A stretch of DNA of 64,000 bases from Flagellimonas_A sp039592695 (GCF_039592695.1 NZ_JBBUTK010000001.1:186001-250000); one strand, 5' to 3'; shown: positions 1-10,001, counted from the first letter of the stretch. Program-made: numbers and translations. The notes: generated by a model from the letters alone, not told the origin.

Positions 1-138
1 ACAGCTACTTAAACTTTTACAACAAATTCTAGTAAGTAAAAACTTACAATCACACTTTTTCTTATAAAAATTGAGTTTGGGCAGTATAACTGACCTACAC
101 TTCTAGAACACGGGTGTTTGGTTGCTAAACTAAACGGG

Positions 139-1221
139 ATGGTTCGGAAGATTACTACTATTATTTTGTTTTTGCTCATTTTAGGCCAGCTACATTCACA
201 AAATTTGGTCATTAACGGGGGTTTTGAGGAGTACAAATCCTGCCCCGAAACATTGAGCAATCTAGCTGACGATAGCGAACATTTGACAGCTCCGACGACA
301 GGTACTACGGATTATTTCAATACTTGTGGAATTGGAGATGTGGCAATACCGAAAAACTTCAAGGGCGAACAAAAAGCACTTGAGGGTGAAGCTTATGCAG
401 GTCTGCACATGTACGCCCCCAATGATTATCGCGAATATGTACAAATGGAATTGAAGCAGTCACTAAAGGGGGGCAGGGTATATCAGGTGACCCTGAACAT
501 GAGTATGGCAGAGTCTTCTGAGGTGGCGATGCAAGAAATGTACGTTCTTTTTACAGACATCCCGGTTCATGCCGATGTCAATAAAAACCTTTCTCCACCG
601 AGGCTTGAACGCTTCGATGTCAAAAAATATACGTTTGTGAAACTGAGTCCGCAAGGCCCCCTCTACGACAATGACCAATGGGTAAAAGTACAGATGGAGT
701 TTGTGGCCAAAGGCTTTGAAAAATATATGCTTCTTGGTAATTTCAAAAACAACAAGAACACCAGAAAGATCAGTTTGGAGACTGAAGAAAATGAGACCCA
801 GCGGAAATCATATTATTATATTGACGATGTTCAGGTATCATATCTTCGAGATACCGAGTACGAGCTGAACAAACCTTTCGTTTTGGATCAGTTGTCATTT
901 AAATTCAATGATTTCGAACTTAGTGAAGAAGCCAAAAAAGATATCAGGAAAGTGTATTCTCATTTAAAGAAGAATCCAAAATTAAAGTTGATCATCAATG
1001 GCCATACCGATAATTTGGGTGCGGTATCTTACAATAAGTACCTTTCTTCAAGAAGGGCGTGGTCGGTCGCCAAGTATTTAGAAAAGCTGGGGCTGAACAA
1101 AACACGTCTGGCATGGGAAGGCCATGGTGACACAAAACCCAAAGTAAGGGCAGATTCTGATGCTGCACGTGAACAAAACCGTCGGGTCGAATTTGTGATG
1201 ACCGAGTTCGATGATGAATAA
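139..1221 (+). CDS. OmpA-family outer membrane protein
   Basis: Secreted cell-envelope protein of 360 residues. Residues 1 to about 20 form a signal peptide (MVRKITTIILFLLILGQLHS), which fixes the start at the ATG at 139 rather than the in-frame TTG at 118. The middle part (about 30-230) is a beta-rich region of unknown role. The last ~110 residues are an OmpA C-terminal peptidoglycan-binding domain, with the NGHTDNLG motif, the SSRRAWSVAKYL helix and the EQNRRVEF ending. By family knowledge it tethers the outer membrane to peptidoglycan. The response regulator gene follows 36 nt downstream on the same strand. Confidence 0.85.
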   Translation: MVRKITTIILFLLILGQLHSQNLVINGGFEEYKSCPETLSNLADDSEHLTAPTTGTTDYFNTCGIGDVAIPKNFKGEQKALEGEAYAGLHMYAPNDYREYVQMELKQSLKGGRVYQVTLNMSMAESSEVAMQEMYVLFTDIPVHADVNKNLSPPRLERFDVKKYTFVKLSPQGPLYDNDQWVKVQMEFVAKGFEKYMLLGNFKNNKNTRKISLETEENETQRKSYYYIDDVQVSYLRDTEYELNKPFVLDQLSFKFNDFELSEEAKKDIRKVYSHLKKNPKLKLIINGHTDNLGAVSYNKYLSSRRAWSVAKYLEKLGLNKTRLAWEGHGDTKPKVRADSDAAREQNRRVEFVMTEFDDE

Positions 1222-1257
1222 GAACATTCCCAATCGCCAATTTAAAAACTGAGCATC

Positions 1258-1677
1258 TTGCAAAATATCAATAACTTTAAGTTGGCTGTCTTAATTGATG
1301 ATGATGAGGTCACGAACTATTTGAATACCTTGTTCTTTAAGAAAGCATCAGTTTTTGACCATGTGGTCGCTTTTGAAAATGCCTCCGATGCGTTGTCTTT
1401 TTTAGAGGATTCCATTCAAAACGCCACATCATTTCCCGAATTGATCATGGTTGATATCAATATGCCGTGTATATCTGGGTGGCAGTTCTTGGAAGAATAC
1501 TTGAAGATTGGTGAAGAAACACGAAAGAACACCATGGTGGTGATGTTGAGCATCCAGTTTTGTGAAGACGACATTAAAATGTTCGAAAAATACCAAGACC
1601 ATATCGTGCTGCAAGAAAAACCACTTTCCACAGCAAAAATCCAAAATTGGGCGAAGCGTCTTTACGCTGCAATTTAG
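1258..1677 (+). CDS. Single-domain response regulator receiver protein
   Basis: A 139-residue CheY-like receiver with no output domain. The acidic pocket is D14-D15-D16, the phospho-acceptor is D66 in VDINMP, the switch Ser is S98 and the conserved Lys is K121 in EKP. It probably relays phosphate from a histidine kinase that is not in this window. The start appears to be TTG at 1258: the frame is closed by a TAA at 1243, and only a CTG at 1249 lies between. That gives an unusual start codon but the normal receiver N-terminus. Confidence 0.85.
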   Translation: MQNINNFKLAVLIDDDEVTNYLNTLFFKKASVFDHVVAFENASDALSFLEDSIQNATSFPELIMVDINMPCISGWQFLEEYLKIGEETRKNTMVVMLSIQFCEDDIKMFEKYQDHIVLQEKPLSTAKIQNWAKRLYAAI

Positions 1678-1735
1678 GACGAGCAACTGTGATTTTTAGC
1701 CAATAACGGCTATCTTCACCCAAATTCCATATCAA

Positions 1736-3361
1736 ATGAGAACACCGATAATCGCTGTCATCAGCTGTCTATGCCTATTGGGCTGTAAAAAAAAGGAAAA
1801 AGTTGATTTGATTGTCCACAATGCAAATGTTGTGACGGTTGACACTGCCTTTTCAAAAGCAACCTCTTTTGCGGTCAAGGATGGAAAATTTATCGCCATT
1901 GCCCGAGATAAATCAGTGTTAGAGAATTTTGACGCTGAAAATAAAATTGATGCAGATGGAAAAACGGTGGTGCCAGGCCTTATTGATGCCCATTGCCATT
2001 TCTACGGTTTGGGATTGAACCAGCAGGTAGTCGATTTGGTGGGTACCAAAAGTTATGATGAGGTGCTGCAACGGGTCATTGATTTTCAAAAAGAGAATGA
2101 TTTATCGGTCATTCGCGGTCGCGGATGGGACCAGAACGATTGGGAGGTCAAGGAGTTCCCTACCAGTCTGCAGTTGGATAAACTGTATGCCAATATTCCT
2201 GTGGTATTGGAGCGGGTCGATGGCCATGCCTATTTGGTGAACCAAAAAGCATTACAGATGGCCGGAATCACACGTGACACCCAAGTTGAAGGGGGTGAAA
2301 TTGTTCGCGAAGAAAGTGGCCATGCCACAGGGGTACTCGTTGATGCTCCAATGGCGATGGTCGATGCCGTATTGCCAAAACCGAGTCGTGATGAACAAAT
2401 CAAAGCATTGCTTGAGGCAGAAAAAATCTGTTTTGATTACGGGCTGACCACTGTGAACGATGCAGGGCTCAGCCGTTCGACCATTGAGCTGATTGACAGT
2501 CTGCAACGGGCTAAACTATTAAAGATGCGGGTGTATGCCATGGTCAGCAATACCGCAGAAAATCTTGACCATTTTTTGGGCCAGGGAATCATCAAGACCG
2601 ATAGAATCAATGTTCGCTCGGTAAAAGTGTATGGTGACGGCGCTCTGGGCTCCCGGGGTGCGGCCTTGAAAGAGCACTACGCTGACAAGCCAGGGCATTT
2701 TGGCGCCATGATCACCCCCATGGATAAAATGGAAGCCTTGGCGAAACGCATCGCAGCTTCAGACTATCAAATGAACACCCATGCCATTGGTGATTCTGCC
2801 AATGTGGTCGTTTTAAAAGCTTATGAAAAAGCACTTCAGAACAAAAATGACCGCCGCTGGAAAGTAGAACATGCCCAAGTGGTTTCGCCCCCTGATTTTG
2901 ATTATTTCAGCAAAGACATCATTCCCTCGGTACAGCCCACCCATGCGACCAGCGATATGTATTGGGCCGAAGACCGTTTGGGTGAAGAACGGGTCAAAGG
3001 TGCTTATGCCTTCAAAACATTGTTGAATAAAGCGGGATTGGTGGCTTTGGGCACTGATTTTCCTGTGGAACAGGTGAATCCTTTTTTGACATTTTATGCC
3101 GCAGTGGCTAGAAAAGATTTGGAAAATTATCCTGAAGGAGGATTTCAGATGAAAGATGCCCTCTCCCGTGAGGAAGCACTAAAAGGGATGACCATCTGGG
3201 CTGCCTATTCGAATTTTGAAGAAGATGAAAAAGGAAGCATCGAAGTGGGGAAGATGGCCGATTTTGTAATTCTCAGTGATGATTTGATGACCATACCTGA
3301 AAAAGAGATTCCAGACCTAAAAGCCGAACAGGTGTTTTTGGGTGGGGAAAAGATGAAATAA
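1736..3361 (+). CDS. Amidohydrolase-family lipoprotein (YtcJ-like)
   Basis: Metal-dependent hydrolase of 541 residues. It begins with a lipoprotein signal peptide (lipobox LLGC, then KKKEK), so it is probably anchored on the periplasmic side. The fold follows the amidohydrolase_3/YtcJ pattern: an N-terminal beta-sandwich, the metal motif DAHCHFYGLG near residues 83-92, a carboxylated-Lys-type TIM barrel with HAIGD and VEHAQ motifs, the metal-ligand region ALGTDFPVE, and the C-terminal GSIEVGKMADFVILS return to the sandwich. The natural substrate cannot be told from sequence. It lies 58 nt after the response regulator. Confidence 0.85.
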   Translation: MRTPIIAVISCLCLLGCKKKEKVDLIVHNANVVTVDTAFSKATSFAVKDGKFIAIARDKSVLENFDAENKIDADGKTVVPGLIDAHCHFYGLGLNQQVVDLVGTKSYDEVLQRVIDFQKENDLSVIRGRGWDQNDWEVKEFPTSLQLDKLYANIPVVLERVDGHAYLVNQKALQMAGITRDTQVEGGEIVREESGHATGVLVDAPMAMVDAVLPKPSRDEQIKALLEAEKICFDYGLTTVNDAGLSRSTIELIDSLQRAKLLKMRVYAMVSNTAENLDHFLGQGIIKTDRINVRSVKVYGDGALGSRGAALKEHYADKPGHFGAMITPMDKMEALAKRIAASDYQMNTHAIGDSANVVVLKAYEKALQNKNDRRWKVEHAQVVSPPDFDYFSKDIIPSVQPTHATSDMYWAEDRLGEERVKGAYAFKTLLNKAGLVALGTDFPVEQVNPFLTFYAAVARKDLENYPEGGFQMKDALSREEALKGMTIWAAYSNFEEDEKGSIEVGKMADFVILSDDLMTIPEKEIPDLKAEQVFLGGEKMK

Positions 3362-3446
3362 AATGTAATTAGTCTCCCCTCTTGTGATCAAGAGGGAAAA
3401 ATTCCCTACTGAAAGCAAGGGAATCGGGATGGGTGAAAACAAAAAA

Positions 3447-3470
3447 ACCGAGACAATCGCCTCGGTTTTT
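3447..3470. terminator. Bidirectional intrinsic terminator
   Basis: Stem ACCGAG (3447-3452) pairs with CTCGGT (3461-3466). It has an A-run on the left and a T-run on the right, so it can end transcription of the amidohydrolase from one side and of the DUF2911 gene from the other. Confidence 0.8.
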
Positions 3471-3493
3471 AAATCCAAAAAACGGATATTATT

Positions 3494-4045
3494 TTATTGC
3501 TCCATACTGAAACTCATGGGTACTTCAACCCGTGTAGTGCCCCACCCCATGACCATATCAGCTCCATTATCAGCTTCTTTGAAGGCAACGGAAAAGGCTT
3601 CCAGATTTTCAGAATCGGTACTGGTCTTTGCCTTGATACGGGTAATGTCTGCAGCGTTGTCGTACGAATAGGCCCCCCATTGGTTGAGGTTGCCGTTCAA
3701 GATGATGGTCCATTCTTCCTCACCAGGTATGGTGAACATTGAATACGTTCCGGCTTGTACATCTTGTCCACCTACATTGGCATCTTTGTAAAAGGTAATT
3801 TCAGTGGCCTCGTTGGCGCCAGTTCTCCAAACCTTGCCCGAAGGGGCCAATTCAGAAAGCGCGCGCCCTTTTAATTGTGGGCGGCTGTAAATCACCCGTA
3901 CAGCTTTATCAGACTCTTTGTAGCTGGTGGGGTACGATGCTATGTCAGCAGGACTTTTGTCCAAACCACTGAACTTTTGGGCAGTCAATTCCCCCGTGAG
4001 AAGTAGTGTGGCACTAAAGAATGTCAATAAAAATAATTTTTTCAT
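3494..4045 (-). CDS. DUF2911 family secreted protein
   Basis: Protein of 183 residues with an N-terminal signal peptide ending near LTAQ (residue 23), predicted to be exported. The body matches the DUF2911 pattern: VIYSRPQLKGR, KVWRTGANEATEITF, AGTYSMFTIPGEEEWTIILN and NQWGAYSYD. The family is common in Bacteroidota and its biochemical function is unknown. It stands alone, convergent with the amidohydrolase and divergent from asnB. Confidence 0.85.
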   Translation of the reverse strand: MKKLFLLTFFSATLLLTGELTAQKFSGLDKSPADIASYPTSYKESDKAVRVIYSRPQLKGRALSELAPSGKVWRTGANEATEITFYKDANVGGQDVQAGTYSMFTIPGEEEWTIILNGNLNQWGAYSYDNAADITRIKAKTSTDSENLEAFSVAFKEADNGADMVMGWGTTRVEVPMSFSMEQ

Positions 4046-4280
4046 GTCTATTGTTTTTTTGAAAAACTAAAGCTATGGAGTTATACTGAGGCAAACTTTA
4101 AAATACAGTTAAAATTTAGGCTTTCATTTTGACGGTTTTTGTTTCAATATCCCATATTATAATTTCAAATAGATAAAATACTTCTGATTATTGTTATGAT
4201 TTGAAGTTAATTACTTCATTTTTATTTATAAATAGTGTTATTAATATCATCTTTGTTGTTCAATTGTTAGAAAGAATTTT

Positions 4281-5951
4281 ATGTGTGGAATTGTATGTGC
4301 GTTTGATTTGAAGGAAAGTAACGAAGTGTTGCGTCCGCAGTTGTTGCAAATGTCAAAAAAAGTAAGGCATCGAGGTCCGGATTGGAGTGGTATCTATGCA
4401 AATGATAAGGCCATTTTGGCCCATGAACGATTGGCCATTGTTGATCCGGCATCGGGCAAGCAACCGTTGCTCAGTGCCGATGGCAGATTGATTTTGGCAG
4501 CCAATGGAGAAATATACAACCATCGTGAGCTGCGCAAACAATTTGAGGGTAAGTACGAGTTCAATACCCAATCAGATTGTGAGGTCATTTTGGCACTGTA
4601 TCAGGATAAGGGAGTGGATTTCATTGATGAGATGAATGGCATCTTTGGTTTTGCCATTTATGACAACGAAAAAAACGAGTATTTTGTGGCCCGTGACCAC
4701 ATGGGCATTATTCCGTTGTATATCGGGTGGGATAAGAACGGAACGTTTTATGTAGCCTCAGAACTAAAGGCATTGGAAGGTGTTTGCACCAAAATCGAGC
4801 TTTTCCCCCCAGGGCATTATCTGCACAGCGCTGATGGCGAGTTCAAGCAATGGTACAAACGGGATTGGATGGAGTATGAAGCCGTGAAAGAGAATGAGAC
4901 CAGCATCCGCGAAATCAGGGAGGCTTTAGAAGCTGCCGTGCACAGGCAATTGATGTCTGATGTGCCCTATGGTGTCTTGCTTTCGGGCGGATTGGATTCG
5001 TCGGTCACCTCCGCCATAGCAAAAAAATATTCCCAAAAAAGAATAGAGTCAGATGATACCAAAGAAGCGTGGTGGCCGCAGTTGCACTCATTTTCGGTAG
5101 GTTTGGAAGGTTCACCTGATCTGGCCGCCGCGCAATTGGTAGCTGACCATATCGGTACGGTTCACCACGAAATCAAATTCACCATTCAAGAAGGCCTGGA
5201 TGCCATTCGTGATGTCATTTACAATTTGGAAACGTATGACATCACAACAATAAGGGCTTCGACACCCATGTATTTGATGGCCAGGGTCATAAAGTCCATG
5301 GGGATTAAAATGGTGTTGTCTGGTGAAGGTGCAGATGAGTTGTTCGGCGGATATTTATATTTCCACAAAGCCCCCAGCCCAAAAGATTTTCATGAAGAAA
5401 CGGTCAGAAAATTGAGCAAACTGCACATGTACGACTGCCTTCGGGCCAATAAATCATTGGCGGCATGGGGCATTGAGGGGCGCGTACCATTTTTGGACAA
5501 GGAGTTTATGGATGTCGCCATGCGCATCAATCCAAAAGACAAGATGATTAATGGCGAACGTATGGAAAAATGGGTGGTACGCAAAGCCTTTGAATCCTAT
5601 CTACCCGAAAGTGTGGCATGGCGCCAAAAAGAGCAGTTTTCAGATGGGGTAGGCTATAGCTGGATAGACACGTTGAAAGAGCTGGTAGAGCGTGAGGTTT
5701 CAGATGAACAGATGCAGAATGCCCATTTTAGGTATCCACTGCAGACCCCGACCACGAAGGAAGAATATTATTACCGTTCGATATTTGAAGGGCATTTTCC
5801 TTCAGATGCAGCCGCTTTGAGCGTGCCACAAGAGCCCTCAGTGGCCTGTAGTACCAAAATTGCATTGGAGTGGGATGAGGCCTTTAAAAACATGAATGAC
5901 CCATCAGGTAGGGCCGTGGCACAAGTGCATGCCGATGCCTATGAAAAATGA
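4281..5951 (+). CDS. asnB: Asparagine synthase (glutamine-hydrolysing) B
   Basis: Converts aspartate, glutamine and ATP to asparagine and glutamate in the cytoplasm. The 556-residue length is normal. The N-terminal nucleophile C2 is present (MCGIV), followed by the class II glutaminase domain to about residue 200 (RGPDWSG, NGEIYNH). The synthetase domain carries the PP-loop SGGLDSS at 235-241 and SGEGADELFGGY. C2 fixes the start at 4281. It is monocistronic, with its own terminator at 6085-6108. Confidence 0.95.
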   Translation: MCGIVCAFDLKESNEVLRPQLLQMSKKVRHRGPDWSGIYANDKAILAHERLAIVDPASGKQPLLSADGRLILAANGEIYNHRELRKQFEGKYEFNTQSDCEVILALYQDKGVDFIDEMNGIFGFAIYDNEKNEYFVARDHMGIIPLYIGWDKNGTFYVASELKALEGVCTKIELFPPGHYLHSADGEFKQWYKRDWMEYEAVKENETSIREIREALEAAVHRQLMSDVPYGVLLSGGLDSSVTSAIAKKYSQKRIESDDTKEAWWPQLHSFSVGLEGSPDLAAAQLVADHIGTVHHEIKFTIQEGLDAIRDVIYNLETYDITTIRASTPMYLMARVIKSMGIKMVLSGEGADELFGGYLYFHKAPSPKDFHEETVRKLSKLHMYDCLRANKSLAAWGIEGRVPFLDKEFMDVAMRINPKDKMINGERMEKWVVRKAFESYLPESVAWRQKEQFSDGVGYSWIDTLKELVEREVSDEQMQNAHFRYPLQTPTTKEEYYYRSIFEGHFPSDAAALSVPQEPSVACSTKIALEWDEAFKNMNDPSGRAVAQVHADAYEK

Positions 5952-5975
5952 TTCAGAATCAGCTCCCCTATCGGT

Positions 5976-6016
5976 CACCCTGAGCACAGTCGAAGGGTAG
6001 GGAGGGGTAGCTACCC
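5976..6016. repeat. Dispersed palindromic intergenic repeats
   Basis: Two short palindromic elements lie side by side. The first is an imperfect hairpin (5976-5998) with ACCCT and AGGGT arms around GAGCACAGTCGA, a motif I recognise as a common intergenic repeat in this group. The second is the perfect palindrome GGGTAGCTACCC (6005-6016). They sit in the 324-nt asnB-gyrB gap, which holds no gene. Confidence 0.6.
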
Positions 6017-6084
6017 GATTTTGCGGATAGACGGGGTGGGTTGCCAGCCCATTTTGTAATCATTTTTTACTGGATCAGTCAAAG

Positions 6085-6108
6085 GAAAAGCATCATTTGA
6101 TGCTTTTC
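6085..6108. terminator. Terminator after asnB
   Basis: Perfect 10-bp stem GAAAAGCATC / GATGCTTTTC (6085-6094 / 6099-6108) with a 4-nt loop. The A-rich and T-rich arm ends make it usable in either direction, but only asnB reads into it. Confidence 0.7.
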
Positions 6109-6228
6109 TCATTTCATGGACCCCACCCTAAAAATTAGGTCTCTCAACAGCTTTGAATTTTCCACATTCTTTGTTGATAACTTAAGACTTTAAGATGCCG
6201 CAAACCCTTAATTTTACTAGGTATTGCT

Positions 6229-6236
6229 TATATTTG
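6229..6236 (+). promoter_or_regulatory. gyrB -7 promoter element
   Basis: TATATTTG matches the Bacteroidota -7 consensus TAnnTTTG and lies 39 nt before the gyrB ATG. I see no clear TTG -33 box at the ideal spacing. Confidence 0.55.
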
Positions 6237-6275
6237 TAGGATTTGAAAATTACAAAGTAACCTAGTCAAAAATAT

Positions 6276-8216
6276 ATGAGCGAAGAAGCAGCAAAGAAGC
6301 AGTATTCGGCAGATAGTATTCAGGCCCTTGAGGGCATGGAGCACGTTCGCATGCGACCCTCGATGTACATCGGTGACATCGGTGTCAGAGGACTGCATCA
6401 TTTGGTCTATGAAGTGGTCGACAATTCCATTGATGAAGCGATGGGTGGCCATTGTGATACCATTGACGTAACCATAAATGAAGACAATTCAATAACCGTT
6501 CAAGACAACGGTAGGGGCATTCCCGTGGGCTTGCACAAAAAAGAAGGCGTTTCAGCACTTGAGGTGGTCATGACCAAGATTGGGGCCGGGGGCAAGTTTG
6601 ATAAAGATTCCTACAAGGTTTCCGGCGGTCTGCATGGTGTTGGGGTTTCCGTTGTAAACGCGCTTTCTGGGCATCTGAAGGCCACGGTGCACCGTGAAGG
6701 AAAAATTTGGGAGCAAGAATACGAAAGGGGCAAAACCTTATATCCCGTAAAAAGTATAGGTGAAAGCAATGACACGGGCACTTTGGTCACCTTCTCGCCT
6801 GATAAAGAAATTTTCCACCAGACAACAGAGTACAACTACGAGACACTCTCAAATAGGATGCGCGAGTTGGCCTACCTGAACAAGGGAGTGACCATTTCGC
6901 TTACCGATAAACGAAATAAAGATGAAAAGGGTGAATTTGTCTCTGAAACCTTCCATTCCGAAGAAGGCCTAAAGGAATTCATACGTTTTCTCGATGGCAA
7001 CCGTGAATCGTTGATTCAGAATGTCATCGCTATGGAAGGCGAGAAAAATGGCATTCCCGTTGAGGTTGCCATGGTCTACAATACAGGATTCACTGAAAAC
7101 CTGCATTCGTATGTCAACAATATCAATACCCATGAGGGGGGTACGCATCTTTCAGGTTTTAGAAGAGGACTGACCACCACCTTGAAAAAATATGCGGATG
7201 GCTCCGGGATGCTCGATAAGCTCAAGTTTGAGGTTTCGGGGGATGATTTTCGTGAGGGACTGACCGCCATTGTCTCCGTCAAGGTGGCAGAACCGCAATT
7301 CGAAGGCCAGACCAAGACAAAACTGGGTAACCGAGAAGTTTCAAGTGCCGTGAGCCAAGCAGTTTCTGAGATGTTGACCAATTACTTGGAAGAACACCCT
7401 GATGATGCCAAAAGTGTGGTGCAAAAGGTGATTCTGGCGGCCCAAGCGCGTCACGCGGCACAAAAGGCCAGAGAGATGGTTCAGCGCAAGAATCCGATGA
7501 CGGGTGGGGGGCTTCCTGGAAAGCTTTCCGACTGTTCTGACCAAGATCCAGAAAATTGTGAATTGTTCTTGGTTGAGGGTGATTCTGCGGGCGGTACGGC
7601 AAAAATGGGCCGTGACCGAAACTTTCAAGCCATCCTTCCACTTCGTGGAAAAATCTTGAATGTTGAAAAGGCCATGCAGCACAAGGTTTTCGAAAATGAG
7701 GAAATCCGTAACATGTACACCGCTTTGGGCGTCACCATTGGCACCGAAGAGGATAGCAAGGCACTGAACCTTGAAAAGTTGCGATACCACAAAGTAATCA
7801 TCATGTGTGATGCCGATGTTGATGGTAGCCATATCGAGACCTTGATTTTAACGTTTTTCTTCCGTTATATGCGCGAATTGATAGAGAACGGGCATGTGTA
7901 CATTGCCACACCACCGCTATATTTGGTGAAAAAAGGCTCTAAAAAACGCTATGCATGGAATGATAAGGAACGTGATGAAATCGTTGAATCCATGAAGGGT
8001 GGTGCCAGTATTCAACGCTATAAGGGTCTTGGAGAAATGAATGCGGAGCAATTATGGGACACTACCATGAATCCACAGTTCAGGACATTGCGTCAGGTGA
8101 GCATTGAAAATGCGACCGAATCCGATCGTATTTTCTCCATGTTAATGGGTGATGAAGTACCGCCAAGACGTGAATTCATAGAGAAAAATGCCGTTTATGC
8201 GAACATTGACGTATAA
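6276..8216 (+). CDS. gyrB: DNA gyrase subunit B
   Basis: ATPase subunit of gyrase, which introduces negative supercoils with GyrA (not in this window). The 646-residue length is typical for Bacteroidota. The GHKL ATPase signatures are present (EVVDNSIDEA, DNGRGIP, GGLHGVGVSVVNAL), as are the transducer region, the TOPRIM motif EGDSAGG, the metal-binding DADVDGSHI, and the C-terminal QRYKGLGEMN region. The close match to the family and the absence of a long N-terminal extension support gyrB over parE, although the two are paralogous. A strong terminator follows. Confidence 0.95.
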   Translation: MSEEAAKKQYSADSIQALEGMEHVRMRPSMYIGDIGVRGLHHLVYEVVDNSIDEAMGGHCDTIDVTINEDNSITVQDNGRGIPVGLHKKEGVSALEVVMTKIGAGGKFDKDSYKVSGGLHGVGVSVVNALSGHLKATVHREGKIWEQEYERGKTLYPVKSIGESNDTGTLVTFSPDKEIFHQTTEYNYETLSNRMRELAYLNKGVTISLTDKRNKDEKGEFVSETFHSEEGLKEFIRFLDGNRESLIQNVIAMEGEKNGIPVEVAMVYNTGFTENLHSYVNNINTHEGGTHLSGFRRGLTTTLKKYADGSGMLDKLKFEVSGDDFREGLTAIVSVKVAEPQFEGQTKTKLGNREVSSAVSQAVSEMLTNYLEEHPDDAKSVVQKVILAAQARHAAQKAREMVQRKNPMTGGGLPGKLSDCSDQDPENCELFLVEGDSAGGTAKMGRDRNFQAILPLRGKILNVEKAMQHKVFENEEIRNMYTALGVTIGTEEDSKALNLEKLRYHKVIIMCDADVDGSHIETLILTFFFRYMRELIENGHVYIATPPLYLVKKGSKKRYAWNDKERDEIVESMKGGASIQRYKGLGEMNAEQLWDTTMNPQFRTLRQVSIENATESDRIFSMLMGDEVPPRREFIEKNAVYANIDV

Positions 8217-8240
8217 ATAACGATAGTTTCACAACAAAAA

Positions 8241-8266
8241 CCCTGACCAAAGCGTCAGGGTTTTTT
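8241..8266 (+). terminator. gyrB intrinsic terminator
   Basis: Stem CCCTGAC / GTCAGGG (8241-8247 / 8254-8260) is followed by six T residues. Confidence 0.85.
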
Positions 8267-8327
8267 AGTTTTATGACATTAAATCTCAAGGATTTATAAA
8301 TTTTATACAGACGAAAAATTTTACATC

Positions 8328-9347
8328 ATGAAGAAAATACTTCCAATTTGCGCACTGCTTGGTTTTTATACCGTTTCTGCACAAAATAATATAGGTGACC
8401 TGTTGGCTTCGGGTTTATCTGACGCTGAACGATTTACGAACGCCTATCTCGCCCCGGTTACCGAGGGTGCGGTCTATAACATCTCAAATGGTTGGTATAA
8501 CACAGCGGATGCCAAACCGTTGGGCGGATTTGAAATTTCTATTGTGGGAAATATATCTCCCTTCAAGAACAAAGACGACAAAAAGGCATTTGTGTTCAGG
8601 GAAAGCGATTATGAAAACCTGCAGATTGTAGGCGGCTCTGACGCAAGAACTGATGAAGTATTGGTTTCGTCGGGTTTAGGTGATATTGAGGGTATAAGCG
8701 TTTTTGTTGAAGATGAAAATGGCCTTTTTAGGGAAGAATTTGAATTGCCTGCGGGTCTGGCTTCCGAAGATTTCAATTTTATACCTTCAGGCTATGTGCA
8801 GGCAAGTGTGGGGCTGGTCAAAGGCCTTGAAGTAAAGGCGAGGTTCTTGCCAAAACTAAAGTTTGAAGATAGTGCCGAAATCGGTCTTTTTGGTGCTGGG
8901 CTGCAATATGAGTTCACAAAATTGTTGCCTGCTGATAAAGTGCTTCCTATTGCCATTTCGGCCGTTATCGGATATACGAGTCTAAATGGTGAATATGATT
9001 TTACGGATACCGAAGTGATTGAGGGTGAAAATCAACGCATTGATGCCTCAATCAATACATGGGCATTCAACGCTGTGGTATCCACCAAACTCCCTGTAAT
9101 AAATTTCTATGGGGGCTTGGGTTATATCACTGGTAAGTCAGAAACGGACATTTTAGGAACCTATAGAGTGCAATCAGGTCCTTTTCAGGCAACCTACGAA
9201 GACCCTTTTAGCATAACCAATACTGTAAGTGGAGCACGTGCCAACCTTGGTTTTAAGTTAAAACTTGGGTTCTTTAGGCTCAATGGTGAATACAACATCG
9301 CTGAATTCAGCACCGCTACGTTAGGAATCAATTTCGGATTTAGATAA
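8328..9347 (+). CDS. Predicted outer-membrane beta-barrel protein (DUF6588-like)
   Basis: Protein of 339 residues with a signal peptide ending at VSAQ (residue 19). The rest is beta-rich with many alternating aromatic strands and ends in the typical barrel C-terminus TLGINFGFR. It resembles DUF6588 proteins found near gyrB and mdh in flavobacteria; I recall this rather than derive it. Function unknown. It is flanked by the gyrB terminator and a second terminator at 9375, so it is probably a single-gene unit. Confidence 0.65.
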   Translation: MKKILPICALLGFYTVSAQNNIGDLLASGLSDAERFTNAYLAPVTEGAVYNISNGWYNTADAKPLGGFEISIVGNISPFKNKDDKKAFVFRESDYENLQIVGGSDARTDEVLVSSGLGDIEGISVFVEDENGLFREEFELPAGLASEDFNFIPSGYVQASVGLVKGLEVKARFLPKLKFEDSAEIGLFGAGLQYEFTKLLPADKVLPIAISAVIGYTSLNGEYDFTDTEVIEGENQRIDASINTWAFNAVVSTKLPVINFYGGLGYITGKSETDILGTYRVQSGPFQATYEDPFSITNTVSGARANLGFKLKLGFFRLNGEYNIAEFSTATLGINFGFR

Positions 9348-9374
9348 GAATTACCAACTGACCAATCAATTTGA

Positions 9375-9409
9375 AAGCCCCAATCCAAAAAATGGAAAGG
9401 GGCTTTTTT
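9375..9409. terminator. Terminator between convergent genes
   Basis: AAGCCCC (9375-9381) pairs with GGGGCTT (9399-9405) and a T-run follows. It ends the barrel-protein transcript; on the minus strand the flank is less T-rich. Confidence 0.75.
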
Positions 9410-9431
9410 CATAGAGTGCATTGAAAATTCG

Positions 9432-9800
9432 TTATTCACGGGTGGCAAAGTGGCCACCACTTTGTAATTGTAAGGTTTCCGGAAAATCTACATTCATGAG
9501 TTTTACCTTAGCTTCGGGAATGTCTGTTCCTCGGTACTCAATGGTATAGACATCGTCTTCGATGGTCCAACTGAAGTCAGTGTAAAATTCAAGTTTTTCG
9601 TCGTTGAAGCTGTGGTACCTTCCTAAGTAGGCATCGTTAAAAATCCACTCTTCACGTTGGGTGGTCTGCTTTCCTTCCGCAGTAGAAATATCTGTCCGTG
9701 CCCAAATGCCCAAAATTGGGTCATTGTTTTCGGGTACACGCGAACAGTTGCTAATGGCAATTAGGGATATAATGCACAGCAATGAAAAGAACTTTTTCAT
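9432..9800 (-). CDS. Small lipoprotein, unknown function
   Basis: Lipoprotein of 122 residues. The start ATG at 9800 gives MKKFFSLLCIISLIAISNC, a clean type II signal peptide with Cys19. The mature part is small and beta-rich (LGIWARTD, EEWIFND, WTIEDDVYTIEYRG), which resembles lipocalin-like small domains, but I cannot assign a family with confidence. It is convergent with the barrel gene and divergent from mdh. Confidence 0.65.
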   Translation of the reverse strand: MKKFFSLLCIISLIAISNCSRVPENNDPILGIWARTDISTAEGKQTTQREEWIFNDAYLGRYHSFNDEKLEFYTDFSWTIEDDVYTIEYRGTDIPEAKVKLMNVDFPETLQLQSGGHFATRE

Positions 9801-10001
9801 ATAAGCAGGTTTATCATTAAGATTGGGACTAAGAGAACGGCCAAAAGGGCACAAGTAGTATATATTTTTCGATGTACTGCGTCTTTTAACACTTTCTTAC
9901 CGATGAAGTGCTCTTTTCTTTAACAAAAAAGTGAATATTTCAGGTCAAAAAGAGGCTTTTCGAACTTGAGAAATGTCATAAAAAATCCCTTAAAAAATCG
10001 C

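Noticed and set aside
7279..7832. Two long minus-strand frames (120 and 163 residues) opposite gyrB
   Set aside because: They are antisense shadows of a highly conserved gene with no motif of their own.
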